A stretch of DNA of 64,000 bases, taken from NCBI RefSeq assembly GCF_023205015.1, contig NZ_CP096258.1, positions 992,001 through 1,056,000 of the forward strand. Reading direction: 5' to 3'. The DNA comes from Providencia rettgeri (GTDB lineage Bacteria; Pseudomonadota; Gammaproteobacteria; Enterobacterales; Enterobacteriaceae). Positions 53,364 through 62,269 of the stretch are shown here, piece after piece. A program made the translations under genes and the position numbers. The notes beneath the pieces are model-generated. The model was not told the DNA's origin and did not search any database. It saw only the letters and a list, made by a program, of their open reading frames with translations. Position 1 is the stretch's first letter. The number at the start of each line of letters is the position of its first letter.

Positions 53364-54170
53364 TTAATAAACGCTTGGTGTACTTGAAGTCACCTCTGAG
53401 ACGGTTTTACCAAACTTTGCGGCTAGCGCTTCTGCGGTACGAGCCAGTAGCGTGGTATCAACCCCGACGGCAACAAATAGTGCGCCGAGTTTCAGATAAT
53501 GTTCAGCCACATCTGGGGCTGCCATCAAAATACCGGGTGCCAAGCCAGCCTCACGAATTTGTAAAATTGCCTTTTCGATTGCGGCTTTGACTTCAGGGTG
53601 GTTAGGGTTCCCTGAAAAGCCCATATCCGCACTAAGATCTGCAGGGCCGATAAACACACCATCGACGCCTTCAACTTTTAGGATCTCGGGAAGGTTATTC
53701 ATGGCTTCACGAGTTTCAACCTGTACTATCACACACATTTCATCATTGGCACGGGTTAAATAATTAGGCACTCGGTTCCAACGGGAAGCACGTGCTAAAG
53801 CACTGCCGACACCGCGTATACCCGCTGGTGGATAGCGTGTTGCGCGTACCGCTTGTTTGGCTTGCTCTGCGTTTTGTACCATTGGCAGCAACAACGTTTG
53901 TGCGCCAATATCCAGTAATTGCTTAATAATGACCGGATCATTCCAAGGTGGGCGTACCACGGGTTGTGAAGGGTAGGGAGCAATCGCTTGTAATTGAGAT
54001 AATGTCGTTTGCACATTATTTGGTGCATGTTCACCATCAATTAGTAACCAGTCAAAGCCTGCACCAGCAAGTAACTCAGCACTATATGGGCTGCACAAGC
54101 CAAGCCATAAACCAATTTGTGGTTGCCCACTTTTTAGCGCTTTTTTAAATTTATTTTCTAAAATATCCAT
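53364..54170 (-). CDS. hpaI: 4-hydroxy-2-oxoheptanedioate aldolase HpaI
   Basis: This 268-aa class II aldolase of the HpcH/HpaI family splits 2,4-dihydroxyhept-2-ene-1,7-dioate into pyruvate and succinic semialdehyde. The landmarks are WLLIDGEHAPN, the Arg in PVVRPPW, the metal Glu in VIVQVETREAM and the Asp in GVFIGPADLSADMG. ATG 54170 (MDILENKFKKAL) is chosen; the longer frame back to 54275 lies within hpaH. It starts 10 bp after the hpaH stop. Confidence 0.95.
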   Translation of the reverse strand: MDILENKFKKALKSGQPQIGLWLGLCSPYSAELLAGAGFDWLLIDGEHAPNNVQTTLSQLQAIAPYPSQPVVRPPWNDPVIIKQLLDIGAQTLLLPMVQNAEQAKQAVRATRYPPAGIRGVGSALARASRWNRVPNYLTRANDEMCVIVQVETREAMNNLPEILKVEGVDGVFIGPADLSADMGFSGNPNHPEVKAAIEKAILQIREAGLAPGILMAAPDVAEHYLKLGALFVAVGVDTTLLARTAEALAAKFGKTVSEVTSSTPSVY

Positions 54171-54180
54171 GCCATTTTCC

Positions 54181-54984
54181 TTACACGAAGCGGCAGCTAA
54201 TTGAACCCATATTGCCGTAATCAACGTGAAACACATCACCTTTACGAGCAGGAACAGGGCGTGTAAATGAGCCACCTAAGATAATTTGGCCTGGCTCAAG
54301 TTGCACATTATGCGGTGCTAATTTATTGGCTAGCCATGCCACGCCATTCGCTGGGTGATTGAGTACAGCAGCGGCTACGCCAGATTCTTCAATGACGCCA
54401 TTACGATAGAGCAGGGCGCTAATCCAGCGCATATCCAAATCGCGTGGTTTGATTGGTCGGCCACCTAAAATCACCGCGCCATTCGCTGCGTTATCTGAAA
54501 TGGTATCGAACACTTTACGTGGTCGATTGGTCTCAGGGTCGATGTTGTGACAACGCGCATCGATCAGCTCAAGGGCTGGGATCACATAGTCAGTGGCGTT
54601 ATACACATCAAAGATGGTGCAGTTTGGCCCACGTAATGGCTTTGCGAGTACGAAGGCTAATTCAACTTCAATACGTGGCACGATAAAGCGGTCTGTTGGA
54701 ATATCACAGCCATCATCAAAAAACATATCGTCAAGAAGCGCACCGTAATCAGGTTCATCAATTTGTGAACTTGCTTGCATGGCTTTGGATGTTAACCCAA
54801 TCTTATGGCCTTTGAGCACACGTCCTTCAGCAATTTTCACGCCAACCCACTCTTTTTGAATAGCATAAGCGTCATCGATCGTCATTTCTGGGTGATCGAG
54901 GGATATTTGACGAATTTGCTCACGTGACTTTTCAGCCTGATTTAGGCGCTGTGCGATTTGTGAGATTACATCTTTTTGTAACAT
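54181..54984 (-). CDS. hpaH: 2-oxo-hept-4-ene-1,7-dioate hydratase HpaH
   Basis: This 267-aa hydratase adds water to 2-oxohept-4-ene-1,7-dioate. The sequence is almost the E. coli HpaH (KGHKIGLTSKAMQASSQI, LDDMFFDDGCDIPTDRFIV, VPALELIDARCHNIDPET, GQIILGGSFTRPVPARKGD in order). ATG 54984 (MLQKDVISQIAQRL) follows TAGGAG; a GTG seven codons earlier overlaps that site. A short ERIC-like repeat lies upstream. Confidence 0.95.
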   Translation of the reverse strand: MLQKDVISQIAQRLNQAEKSREQIRQISLDHPEMTIDDAYAIQKEWVGVKIAEGRVLKGHKIGLTSKAMQASSQIDEPDYGALLDDMFFDDGCDIPTDRFIVPRIEVELAFVLAKPLRGPNCTIFDVYNATDYVIPALELIDARCHNIDPETNRPRKVFDTISDNAANGAVILGGRPIKPRDLDMRWISALLYRNGVIEESGVAAAVLNHPANGVAWLANKLAPHNVQLEPGQIILGGSFTRPVPARKGDVFHVDYGNMGSISCRFV

Positions 54985-54998
54985 GCTGTTAATACTCC

Positions 54999-55072
54999 TA
55001 TTCACCTATTCTATTTCGAGAGCAGCGCTGCACTAAAGCGCTTCGCTGCCACTCGAACTATTCAAGGTGTAA
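54999..55072. repeat. Short ERIC-like element upstream of hpaH
   Basis: ATTTCGAG-A-GCAGCG at one end and CGCTGCCACTCGAACTATT at the other resemble the outer ends of ERIC, while the central 50-60 bp are missing. It looks like an internally deleted ERIC. Confidence is moderate because only the ends can be compared. Confidence 0.55.
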
Positions 55073-55102
55073 ATTGAATGCGTACCCAGCGGTACTCAAT
55101 TT
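55072..55102 (-). other. Hairpin between the aldehyde dehydrogenase gene and hpaH
   Basis: The inverted repeat AAATTGA-ATGC-GTACC / GGTAC-TCAATTT lies immediately after the dehydrogenase stop. It has no T-run on the minus strand, so it is more likely a transcript-stabilising or processing structure than a terminator. Confidence 0.6.
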
Positions 55103-55104
55103 AA

Positions 55105-56568
55105 CTAATTGGAAAGACCACCAAAGCAGAGGTATTTCACTTCCAAATAATCTTCAATTCCGTAGCGTGAACCTTCACGCCCCAGACCAGACTGCTTAAT
55201 ACCACCAAATGGGGCTACTTCGTTTGAAATAATGCCTTCATTGATACCCACCATGCCGCTTTCTAATGCCTCTGCAACACGGTAGATACGACCGATATCT
55301 TTTGAATAGAAATAAGATGCCAAGCCAAATTCAGTATCATTTGCCAGAGCAATCGCTTCTTGCTCATCGCGGAATTTAAATAAAGGTGCCAGTGGGCCGA
55401 ATGTTTCTTCTTTAGCGACTTTCATGGCTTCAGTGACGCCAGTGATAACGGTAGGCTCAAAGAACAGCCCCCCTAATTTTGCCGGTTTGCCCCCAGCGAT
55501 GACTTTTGCACCGTGGGAAACCGCATCCGCAATATGTTCTGTGACTTTATCGACCGCGGCTTGGTTAATCAGAGGGCCTTGCTGGGAGTCAGCTTGTGTC
55601 GCAGGGCCAATTTTCAGCTCATTCACGGCTTTTGCTAAACGAGTTGCAAATTCATCGTAAACGCCTTCTTGGACTAAGATACGGTTAGCACATACACAGG
55701 TTTGCCCACTGTTGCGGAATTTAGCCGCTAACGCACCTTGTACGGCTGCATCTAAATCGGCATCATCAAACACGATAAATGGTGCGTTACCACCGAGTTC
55801 CAGAGACATCTTTTTGACCGTATTGGCGCACTGTTCCATCAGCAACTTACCGACTCGCGTTGAGCCCGTAAATGTGAGTTTGCGAACAATTGGGCTTGAA
55901 GTCATCACGCCACCAATAGCTTTAGCATCCGTACCTGGAACAATGTTAAACACACCAGCAGGAATACCCGCTTCTTCCCCTAACGCTGCCAACGCTAATG
56001 CAGATAATGGTGTTTCTGCCGCGGGTTTTAATACCATCGTACAGCCTGCTGCTAATGCGGGGCCGACTTTGCGAGTGATCATGGCATTTGGAAAATTCCA
56101 TGGTGTAATGGCCGCAACCACACCCACAGGTTGTTTTATCGTCACAAGGCGACGCCCCGGTAAAGGTGATGGGATGGTTTCCCCATACACACGTTTACCT
56201 TCTTCTGCAAACCACTCAATAAAGCTGGCACCATAGGCAATTTCTCCCATCGATTCAGTGATCGACTTACCTTGTTCAGCACTGAGTAATTCAGCCAATT
56301 CCTTTTGGTTATCCATCATTAAACGGAACCATTTGTTTAAAATTTGGCTACGCTCTTTGGCGGTTTTAGCGCGCCATGCGGGGAGTGCTTTTTCTGCGGC
56401 TTCGATAGCTTGTTGGGTCTCTAACGCACCGACATTGCTGACGTTAGCGATAACCGCATTATTTGCAGGGTTAGTGACCTCAAACACACCTTTATTTTGG
56501 GCATCAACCCATTGGCCGTTGATATAAGCTTGTTGGCGAAATAATGTAGAATTGGTATTTATGCTCAT
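55105..56568 (-). CDS. gabD: Succinate-semialdehyde dehydrogenase-like (GabD) enzyme
   Basis: This 487-aa aldehyde dehydrogenase resembles GabD: the start FRQQAYINGQWVDA, ITPWNFPNAMITRK, the catalytic Cys in NSGQTCVCANRILVQ (about C291), the Glu in LELGGNAPF, and the end SRYGIEDYLEVKYLC. These fit the NADP-type succinate-semialdehyde dehydrogenase group. It sits between an MFS gene and hpaH inside the hpa operon and overlaps the MFS stop by 4 nt. HpaI yields succinic semialdehyde, so this enzyme would deliver succinate to the TCA cycle. The substrate is inferred from both family and place. Confidence 0.8.
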   Translation of the reverse strand: MSINTNSTLFRQQAYINGQWVDAQNKGVFEVTNPANNAVIANVSNVGALETQQAIEAAEKALPAWRAKTAKERSQILNKWFRLMMDNQKELAELLSAEQGKSITESMGEIAYGASFIEWFAEEGKRVYGETIPSPLPGRRLVTIKQPVGVVAAITPWNFPNAMITRKVGPALAAGCTMVLKPAAETPLSALALAALGEEAGIPAGVFNIVPGTDAKAIGGVMTSSPIVRKLTFTGSTRVGKLLMEQCANTVKKMSLELGGNAPFIVFDDADLDAAVQGALAAKFRNSGQTCVCANRILVQEGVYDEFATRLAKAVNELKIGPATQADSQQGPLINQAAVDKVTEHIADAVSHGAKVIAGGKPAKLGGLFFEPTVITGVTEAMKVAKEETFGPLAPLFKFRDEQEAIALANDTEFGLASYFYSKDIGRIYRVAEALESGMVGINEGIISNEVAPFGGIKQSGLGREGSRYGIEDYLEVKYLCFGGLSN

Positions 56569-57791
56569 TTTTCGTTGTTCTCCGAAGACACTGATTGGAC
56601 TTGTGGGCGGATATTTTTAGCTGATAGCTGTTGGCTAACAAAACTTAACCCGGCACACAGCGCCATAACAAGTGCCATAGCGAATGGGGATTCATCTTGT
56701 AATACAGAAACTGCAACGCTGGCGACAGCCGCTAAGGCAAACTGAATGGAAATCGCAAGTGCACTGGCACTTCCTGCGATTTTCCCGCGATGTTGCAGTA
56801 AGAGTGACAAACTGTTGGTGCCGATAGCATTGACCATCGATAAGAACAGCACGACTAGAATAACAATTATGGGCAAACTTTGTTGGTAAAATAGGAGTAA
56901 CAGCAGACCAAACGCTAATTGAAACCCACTTTGCATAGTCAGTATGCGCGTTAAACTATAGGTTTTTAGCAGTTTAACGTTCAGCAACAACATGACAATC
57001 ATCCCCAAGATGTTACAGCCGAACAGCAAACCATAATGTTGTTCAGAAACACCGAAATAATTGATGTACACAAACGGTGAACCACTAATAAAGGCAAACA
57101 TACCGGCAAAAGAGAATGCCATAGTGCCAATAATACTCAGTGCTTCTCGGTCTGTGAGCACCTGCGCATAATTCTTGAAGGCGACACAAAGGATATTTTC
57201 AGAATCGCGCTGGTGAGTTAGCGTTTCAGGGAGCAAGAAAAAAATCGCACACACCGAAGCTAAGCCAATCAACGCTAATAAGTAAAAAATCACTTGCCAC
57301 TGAAAATGAACAAGTAAAAACCCCCCTAAAAGTGGTGCCAGTAGCGGGGCTATCATGGTCACAAGTGTCATTAATGACAGTACTTTAGGTAGCTCATGGG
57401 CAGGATAAACATCCCTTGCAATCGCTCTAGCCATAACAATGGCCGCTCCACTACCAAAAGCTTGCAGCGCTCGGAATACAATCAAGGTATTTGCGTTGGT
57501 GGCTTGTGCGCATAACAAACTGGCAATAGTGAAAATGGCAAGGCCACTTAACAACATTTTCCGCCGGCCAAGAAGGTCACTTAATGGGCCATAAAACAGC
57601 ATTCCCACGCAGAAGCCAGCAAAAAAGGCGCCAAGGGTGTACTGCATTTGCCCTTGGGTGGCGTGTAATGCCATTCCCATTTGAGGAAGGGCTGGAAGGT
57701 ACATATCGATAGACAATGGACCGAATGCCACGAGTGACCCCAGTAATGGGATCAAATAGTGCGGTATGTGTTTATCGAAATTTTTAACCAT
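56565..57791 (-). CDS. Bcr/CflA-type MFS transporter in the hpa operon
   Basis: This 408-aa carrier has twelve helices, the N-terminal SIDMYLPALPQMG and the loop GPLSDLLGRRKMLL, typical of the Bcr/CflA drug-resistance branch of the MFS. It lies between hpaF and the dehydrogenase gene. It may export a toxic aromatic intermediate or provide a second uptake route; neither can be shown. GAGAGGGC precedes the ATG. It is not part of the E. coli hpa cluster. Confidence 0.8.
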   Translation of the reverse strand: MVKNFDKHIPHYLIPLLGSLVAFGPLSIDMYLPALPQMGMALHATQGQMQYTLGAFFAGFCVGMLFYGPLSDLLGRRKMLLSGLAIFTIASLLCAQATNANTLIVFRALQAFGSGAAIVMARAIARDVYPAHELPKVLSLMTLVTMIAPLLAPLLGGFLLVHFQWQVIFYLLALIGLASVCAIFFLLPETLTHQRDSENILCVAFKNYAQVLTDREALSIIGTMAFSFAGMFAFISGSPFVYINYFGVSEQHYGLLFGCNILGMIVMLLLNVKLLKTYSLTRILTMQSGFQLAFGLLLLLFYQQSLPIIVILVVLFLSMVNAIGTNSLSLLLQHRGKIAGSASALAISIQFALAAVASVAVSVLQDESPFAMALVMALCAGLSFVSQQLSAKNIRPQVQSVSSENNEK

Positions 57792-57831
57792 CTTGCCCTC
57801 TCAATAAAATGAAGAATAAAGCTTTAAACTC

Positions 57832-58215
57832 TTAGTCCTTAAACAAGGCATGAACATTGTTCTGTTTATAATTTAAAACAGGATCAAGCTCTTCCATGGT
57901 AAAAGACAGCGCCAGATAGCGTTTTGCCATTAAATCGGCAAAATGGACTTTGATCAGGTCGAAAATCATTTCCCCCGTTTTTTGCCTATCTTCAAGAGAG
58001 CGCCCGGCACCGATTTTTAGCGTCATATGGACAAATGCATAATCGTGTTTGCCATCAGCCATTTGCCAAGTATCTAGCCAAATTGCACGGCTACGAATGC
58101 CGCCTAATGGAAAAATACCGGTAGCAGCAAGGGCTTCATTCACTTGAGCAAACAGCTCTGGAAGTTTCGCTTCTTCACGAATGTTTTCTGTACATTCCGC
58201 ATAAAAATGAGGCAT
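57832..58215 (-). CDS. hpaF: 5-carboxymethyl-2-hydroxymuconate Delta-isomerase
   Basis: This 127-aa isomerase belongs to the CHMI family, with a catalytic N-terminal Pro (MPHFYAECTENI, Pro1 after Met removal). It converts 5-carboxymethyl-2-hydroxymuconate to the 2-oxo form. The mid-region GGIRSRAIWLDTWQMADG and VHMTLKIGAGRS matches E. coli HpaF. It follows hpaD by 9 bp. Confidence 0.95.
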   Translation of the reverse strand: MPHFYAECTENIREEAKLPELFAQVNEALAATGIFPLGGIRSRAIWLDTWQMADGKHDYAFVHMTLKIGAGRSLEDRQKTGEMIFDLIKVHFADLMAKRYLALSFTMEELDPVLNYKQNNVHALFKD

Positions 58216-58224
58216 AACCGTTCC

Positions 58225-59106
58225 TTATGCGTTGGCAGCTTGTTTATCAGTGATATAGCTAGGAAGCGGGAACACGGCATTAATTTGCCCGGTGCCTGAG
58301 CTGGCAAACAAGTCAGTTAAAACTTCCACTTTTTCAGCGTATTTATCCCAACCTAACATACCTAACAGCATCACGGTGTCGTGCATATGGCCTTCGCCAT
58401 AGCAGTAATCGGCATACTCAGGCAACATTTTGCAGAACTCTCCAAAACGGCCTTCACGCCAAAGTTTGACGACGCGTTTATCCATTTGCTCATCAAATTC
58501 ACGTGTGTAGCTATTCATACCGTCTTCGGCTTTTTGGTCATCAATAAAACGGTGTGATAATGACCCGCTCGCCAGTACTGCAACGGTTCCATCGTATTTT
58601 TCAATAGCAGTCAGTACGGCTTCACCTAATTTGCGGCTGTCTTCAAAACTATGAGAAGTACAGAATGCTGAAATTGAGATAACTTTAAAGTGGCGGTCAC
58701 TATTCATGTAGCGCATAGGCACTAATGTCGCATATTCGAGGGTTAAGCTTGGGATTTCATGAGCTTGAGCACGAACGCCTAATTTACGTGCTTCTTCACC
58801 AATCATTTGGCCTAATACCGAGTTCCCATCATATTCATATTCCATATCGCGAATGAAATGTGGAAGTTCATTACTGGTGTAAATACCTTTGAAATGATCC
58901 GCACAGTTAATGTGATAGGCGCTGTTGACTAACCAGTGTGTATCAAAAACAATAATGGTATCAACGCCTAATTCACGGCAACGACGGCTGATTTCTTTGT
59001 GCCCATCGATAGCGGCTTGGCGACATCCAAAATTTTTACCTGGTAGTTCTGATAGGTACATGGATGGGACGTGTGTTATTTTTGCGGCGAGTGCCAATTT
59101 ACCCAT
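58225..59106 (-). CDS. hpaD: 3,4-dihydroxyphenylacetate 2,3-dioxygenase
   Basis: This 293-aa extradiol dioxygenase opens the ring of homoprotocatechuate. It belongs to the class III (LigB-type) group, with HVPSMYLSELPGK at the N-terminus, FDTHWLVNSAYH, and GSLSHRF in the C-half, as in E. coli HpaD. An ERIC element lies directly upstream, 12 bp from the start. Confidence 0.95.
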   Translation of the reverse strand: MGKLALAAKITHVPSMYLSELPGKNFGCRQAAIDGHKEISRRCRELGVDTIIVFDTHWLVNSAYHINCADHFKGIYTSNELPHFIRDMEYEYDGNSVLGQMIGEEARKLGVRAQAHEIPSLTLEYATLVPMRYMNSDRHFKVISISAFCTSHSFEDSRKLGEAVLTAIEKYDGTVAVLASGSLSHRFIDDQKAEDGMNSYTREFDEQMDKRVVKLWREGRFGEFCKMLPEYADYCYGEGHMHDTVMLLGMLGWDKYAEKVEVLTDLFASSGTGQINAVFPLPSYITDKQAANA

Positions 59107-59117
59107 TTCATCCTCTC

Positions 59118-59242
59118 TTACCCGTTATATTTTGAGCTGTAGCGGTGTTGGCTTCACAAAACCACCCTAATCACATACTTATGTATGCTCATAGGGATGA
59201 TTTCGCTTGCCGCCTAGCTACAACTCAAACTATTTAGGGTAA
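59118..59242. repeat. ERIC repeat between hpaE and hpaD
   Basis: A full-length ERIC of 125 bp with terminal TTACCC and GGGTAA, core CCTAATCACATACTTATG-TATGCTCATAGGGATGA and end GCTTGCCGCCTAGCTACAACTC. It sits inside the operon between hpaE and hpaD, so it is transcribed and will form a large hairpin in the mRNA. Confidence 0.92.
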
Positions 59243-59355
59243 GGAACGCATTACCAATTATTTGTTGTAGCTATTAATTTTTTATGAATCATTTACAGTT
59301 CAAATTATTACAGGTTGTTTAATTGACTAATTGAATAAAAACTGTTTTCAGTAAC

Positions 59356-60822
59356 CTATACACCCCAGCGAGGGATGTTGTGGTCTCCGTAGGAGATACA
59401 GACGTTCTTCATTTCTGCGAACACTTCGAAGCTGTATTCACCACCTTCACGGCCAACACCAGAGGCTTTGACACCACCGAATGGTTGACGTAAGTCACGC
59501 ACGTTTTGGGTATTTACAAACACCATACCTGCTTCGATACTGCGAGAAAGGCGTAAGATCTTGCTGACATCTTGCGTCCAAATGTACGAGGCCAGACCGT
59601 ACTCCACATCGTTCGCCATACGGAGACCATCTTCTTCAGTCTTGAATGGGATCAAACAAGCGACGGGTCCAAAGATCTCTTCTTGAGCAACACGCATGCG
59701 GTTATCGACATCCGCCAGAACGGTTGGGCGCAAGAAATGACCATTTTTCAGGTGTTCAGGAAGATCCGTTGGCTTATCTGGGCCACCCGCTAACAGGGTT
59801 GCGCCTTCTTCCATACCAATGCGAATATAACCGGACACTTTGTTCCAGTGTTGCTGGCTGATCAAGGCACCGACTTGTGTTTTCGGATCGTTCGGGTCAC
59901 CGACGATCAGGCGGTTTGCGCGTTCAGCAAAACGTTTTACAAACTCAGGGTAAATGCTTTCTTGAATGAAAATACGGGAGCCTGCGGTGCAACGTTCACC
60001 ATTGATAGAGAAAATCGTAAACAGCGCAGCATCCATTGCGCGTTCAATATCCGCATCTTCAAAAATCAGAACTGGGGATTTACCACCCAATTCCATTGAA
60101 TATTTTTTCAGCCCTGCGTTTTGCATAATGGTGCGGCCTGTTGCCGTACCTCCGGTGAATGATACTGCGCGCACATCGTGATGTTTCACCAGCGCATCAC
60201 CTGCTGTTGCGCCATAACCTTGGACGACGTTCAGGACGCCAGCAGGGATGCCTGCCTCAAGCGCTAATTCCCCTAAACGGTTGGCAGAGAGTGGAGACAG
60301 TTCAGACATTTTGAGAACCGCAGTATTACCCAGTGCTAAACATGGGGCGGTTTTCCACGTTGCGGTCATAAATGGCACGTTCCATGGGGAGATTAACCCA
60401 CATACACCGACAGGTTGGATCAGGGTGTAGTTCATCATTTTGTCGTCAACCGGATAGGTGCGACCATTCATTTGTTGGCAAATTTCAGCAAAGAATTCAA
60501 AGTTGTGTGAAGCACGAGGGATCAACACATTTTTGGTTTGATGAATAGGTAAACCAGTGTCTTTGGTTTCCATTTCCGCAATTTGAGGAACGTTTTCATC
60601 GATTAATTCGCCCAGACGGCGCATTAAGCGGGCACGTTCTTTCATTGGGGTATTAGCCCATTTGGGAAATGCGTCTTTTGCTGCGGCGACGGCTTGATTG
60701 ATTTCATCTTGCCCACCCGAAGCGACTTCAGCGAGTACTTCGCCAGTTGCTGGGTTGGTGGTTTGAAAATACTCTTTGCTAGCAACGTTTTTACCGTTGA
60801 TCCAATGATTAATCTTAGTCAT
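59356..60822 (-). CDS. hpaE: 5-carboxymethyl-2-hydroxymuconate semialdehyde dehydrogenase
   Basis: This 488-aa NAD-dependent aldehyde dehydrogenase oxidises the ring-cleavage product. The catalytic Cys is in NGERCTAGSRIF (about C278), the Glu in MELGGKSPVLIFED, and SPWNVPFM near residue 155. The end VFAEMKNVCISYGDHNIPRWGV matches E. coli HpaE. Its ATG overlaps the hpaG2 stop by 1 nt (TAATG). Confidence 0.95.
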   Translation of the reverse strand: MTKINHWINGKNVASKEYFQTTNPATGEVLAEVASGGQDEINQAVAAAKDAFPKWANTPMKERARLMRRLGELIDENVPQIAEMETKDTGLPIHQTKNVLIPRASHNFEFFAEICQQMNGRTYPVDDKMMNYTLIQPVGVCGLISPWNVPFMTATWKTAPCLALGNTAVLKMSELSPLSANRLGELALEAGIPAGVLNVVQGYGATAGDALVKHHDVRAVSFTGGTATGRTIMQNAGLKKYSMELGGKSPVLIFEDADIERAMDAALFTIFSINGERCTAGSRIFIQESIYPEFVKRFAERANRLIVGDPNDPKTQVGALISQQHWNKVSGYIRIGMEEGATLLAGGPDKPTDLPEHLKNGHFLRPTVLADVDNRMRVAQEEIFGPVACLIPFKTEEDGLRMANDVEYGLASYIWTQDVSKILRLSRSIEAGMVFVNTQNVRDLRQPFGGVKASGVGREGGEYSFEVFAEMKNVCISYGDHNIPRWGV

Positions 60823-61601
60823 TACACACGTTCCTCATACTCTTTTTCGCTGATAATGGTGTTGACCAATCTGCCAACGCCTTCAACTTCAACAATGACT
60901 TCGTCACCCGGTACCACGTCAGACAGCCCTTTTGGTGTCCCCGTCGCAATCATGTCTCCCGGTTGCAGTGTCATAAAGTCACTGAGGTAAGCAATTAAAA
61001 ATGGAATATCGAAAATGAGATCGGCCGTGGTGCCTTTTTGACGTAATTCACCATTAACATAGGTGTATAAAGCCAAGTTATGGGGATCTTTAATGGCGTC
61101 TTTATCGACGATCCAAGGGCCGATCGGCGTTAAGGTATCGCGGCTCTTAACACGTAAATTTGGGCGATAATAGTTCTCTAAATAGTCACGGATCGCATAG
61201 TCATTACACACGGTGTAGCCTGCGACATAATCCATGGCATCTTCTCTTGAGACCTTATGAGCCGTTTTTCCAATCACCACCACTAACTCAGACTCATAAT
61301 GCATATATTCAACATTATCAGGGCGAACAGAAACTTGGCGGTGACCTGTTAAGCTACTTTCTGCCTTTAAGAAAATTAAAGGTTCTTCAGGCGGCTTAAA
61401 TTCTAATTCGGCAGCATGGTCTGCATAGTTCAAACCAAGGGCAAATAACGTCCCTTGAGCAGGGGGTAACCATTCAACATCAGGAGAATCACCCGCGATC
61501 ACATCCCCATTAGGTAATGTAATGGCTTCGTTATCACCAACAGTGACGGAATATTCAGTGCCTTTAAAAAGGATTTTGGCGCGTTTTGTTATAGTAGACA
61601 T
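60822..61601 (-). CDS. hpaG2: HpaG2: C-terminal half of the HpaG decarboxylase/isomerase
   Basis: This 259-aa protein of the fumarylacetoacetate hydrolase family corresponds to the C-terminal half of the fused E. coli HpaG: LFALGLNYADHAAELEFKPPEEP, YMHYESELVVVIGK, AGYTVCNDYAIRDYLENY and MIATGTPKGLSDVVPGDEV in order. It decarboxylates or isomerises 5-oxo-pent-3-ene-1,2,5-tricarboxylate. Own start with AGGAGG, and 1-nt overlap with hpaG1. Confidence 0.92.
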   Translation of the reverse strand: MSTITKRAKILFKGTEYSVTVGDNEAITLPNGDVIAGDSPDVEWLPPAQGTLFALGLNYADHAAELEFKPPEEPLIFLKAESSLTGHRQVSVRPDNVEYMHYESELVVVIGKTAHKVSREDAMDYVAGYTVCNDYAIRDYLENYYRPNLRVKSRDTLTPIGPWIVDKDAIKDPHNLALYTYVNGELRQKGTTADLIFDIPFLIAYLSDFMTLQPGDMIATGTPKGLSDVVPGDEVIVEVEGVGRLVNTIISEKEYEERV

Positions 61602-62236
61602 TATTTTCCTCCTGCTGCCACAACGGTATTTTTCAGGCTAGGAAAGCCTTCCGCTTGGATAACCACGTCATCACCGGGTTTGATGGTGACACGTTGCTGT
61701 GGTGTGCCGAGTAGGATCACATCCCCTTGCTTTAAGGTGGCAAAGTCACTTAATGCAGCCACTAACTCGCTAGCATCGCGGATCAGATCTTTAGTTGACC
61801 AGCGATCTACTTCTTTGCCATTTACTAGGGTGATGATATCGACAGGCGTATTTAATGACGTTGCGACCATTTTGCCAATTGGGCAGAAAGTATCACGGCA
61901 TTTTGCTTTAATGGCAGGGCGATAGAAGGTGTCTTCTGGCAAGCTCACTTCATTTGCCAGTGCAAACCCAGCAATATACTGATGAGCATCAGCTTGACTG
62001 ACTTTGCGTGCATTTTTTCCTATCACCAAGGCTAGCGTAGCGCCACTTTGTACTTCTTCACCTACAGGGTGCAAAATTTGCTCGCCTGAATTGATACGCG
62101 TATTACGCGGCTTAATAAACCACACCGGGGTTTTGGGTGGGGTCTTATAAGGGGCTTGCTGGAATGCCTCAAGCCAATGGCTAAGCTGGCTTTGATGATT
62201 GAGGGCAATGGCAAATACAGTGCCTTTCATTGACAA
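61601..62236 (-). CDS. hpaG1: HpaG1: N-terminal half of the HpaG decarboxylase/isomerase
   Basis: This 211-aa protein matches the N-terminal half of the fused E. coli HpaG: MSMKGTVFAIALNHQSQLSHWLEAFQQ start, WFIKPRNTRI, ALANEVSLPEDTFYRPAIKAKCRDTFCP and VILLGTPQQRV. It is the first gene of the meta-pathway operon, divergent from hpaR. The gene boundary with hpaG2 (TAATG) and the strong ribosome-binding site show that the two halves are separate proteins. Confidence 0.92.
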   Translation of the reverse strand: MSMKGTVFAIALNHQSQLSHWLEAFQQAPYKTPPKTPVWFIKPRNTRINSGEQILHPVGEEVQSGATLALVIGKNARKVSQADAHQYIAGFALANEVSLPEDTFYRPAIKAKCRDTFCPIGKMVATSLNTPVDIITLVNGKEVDRWSTKDLIRDASELVAALSDFATLKQGDVILLGTPQQRVTIKPGDDVVIQAEGFPSLKNTVVAAGGK

Positions 62237-62269
62237 CTCCTTAATGAAAAGAATTCAACTTTCGAGTAA

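Noticed and set aside
55712..56236. 174-codon open frame on the plus strand inside the GabD-like gene
   Set aside because: Antisense to a conserved dehydrogenase, with no ribosome-binding site or family motif.
60822..62236. HpaG split as a frameshift or pseudogene
   Set aside because: Each half has its own start, a strong ribosome-binding site and a clean TAATG junction, and both domains look intact.
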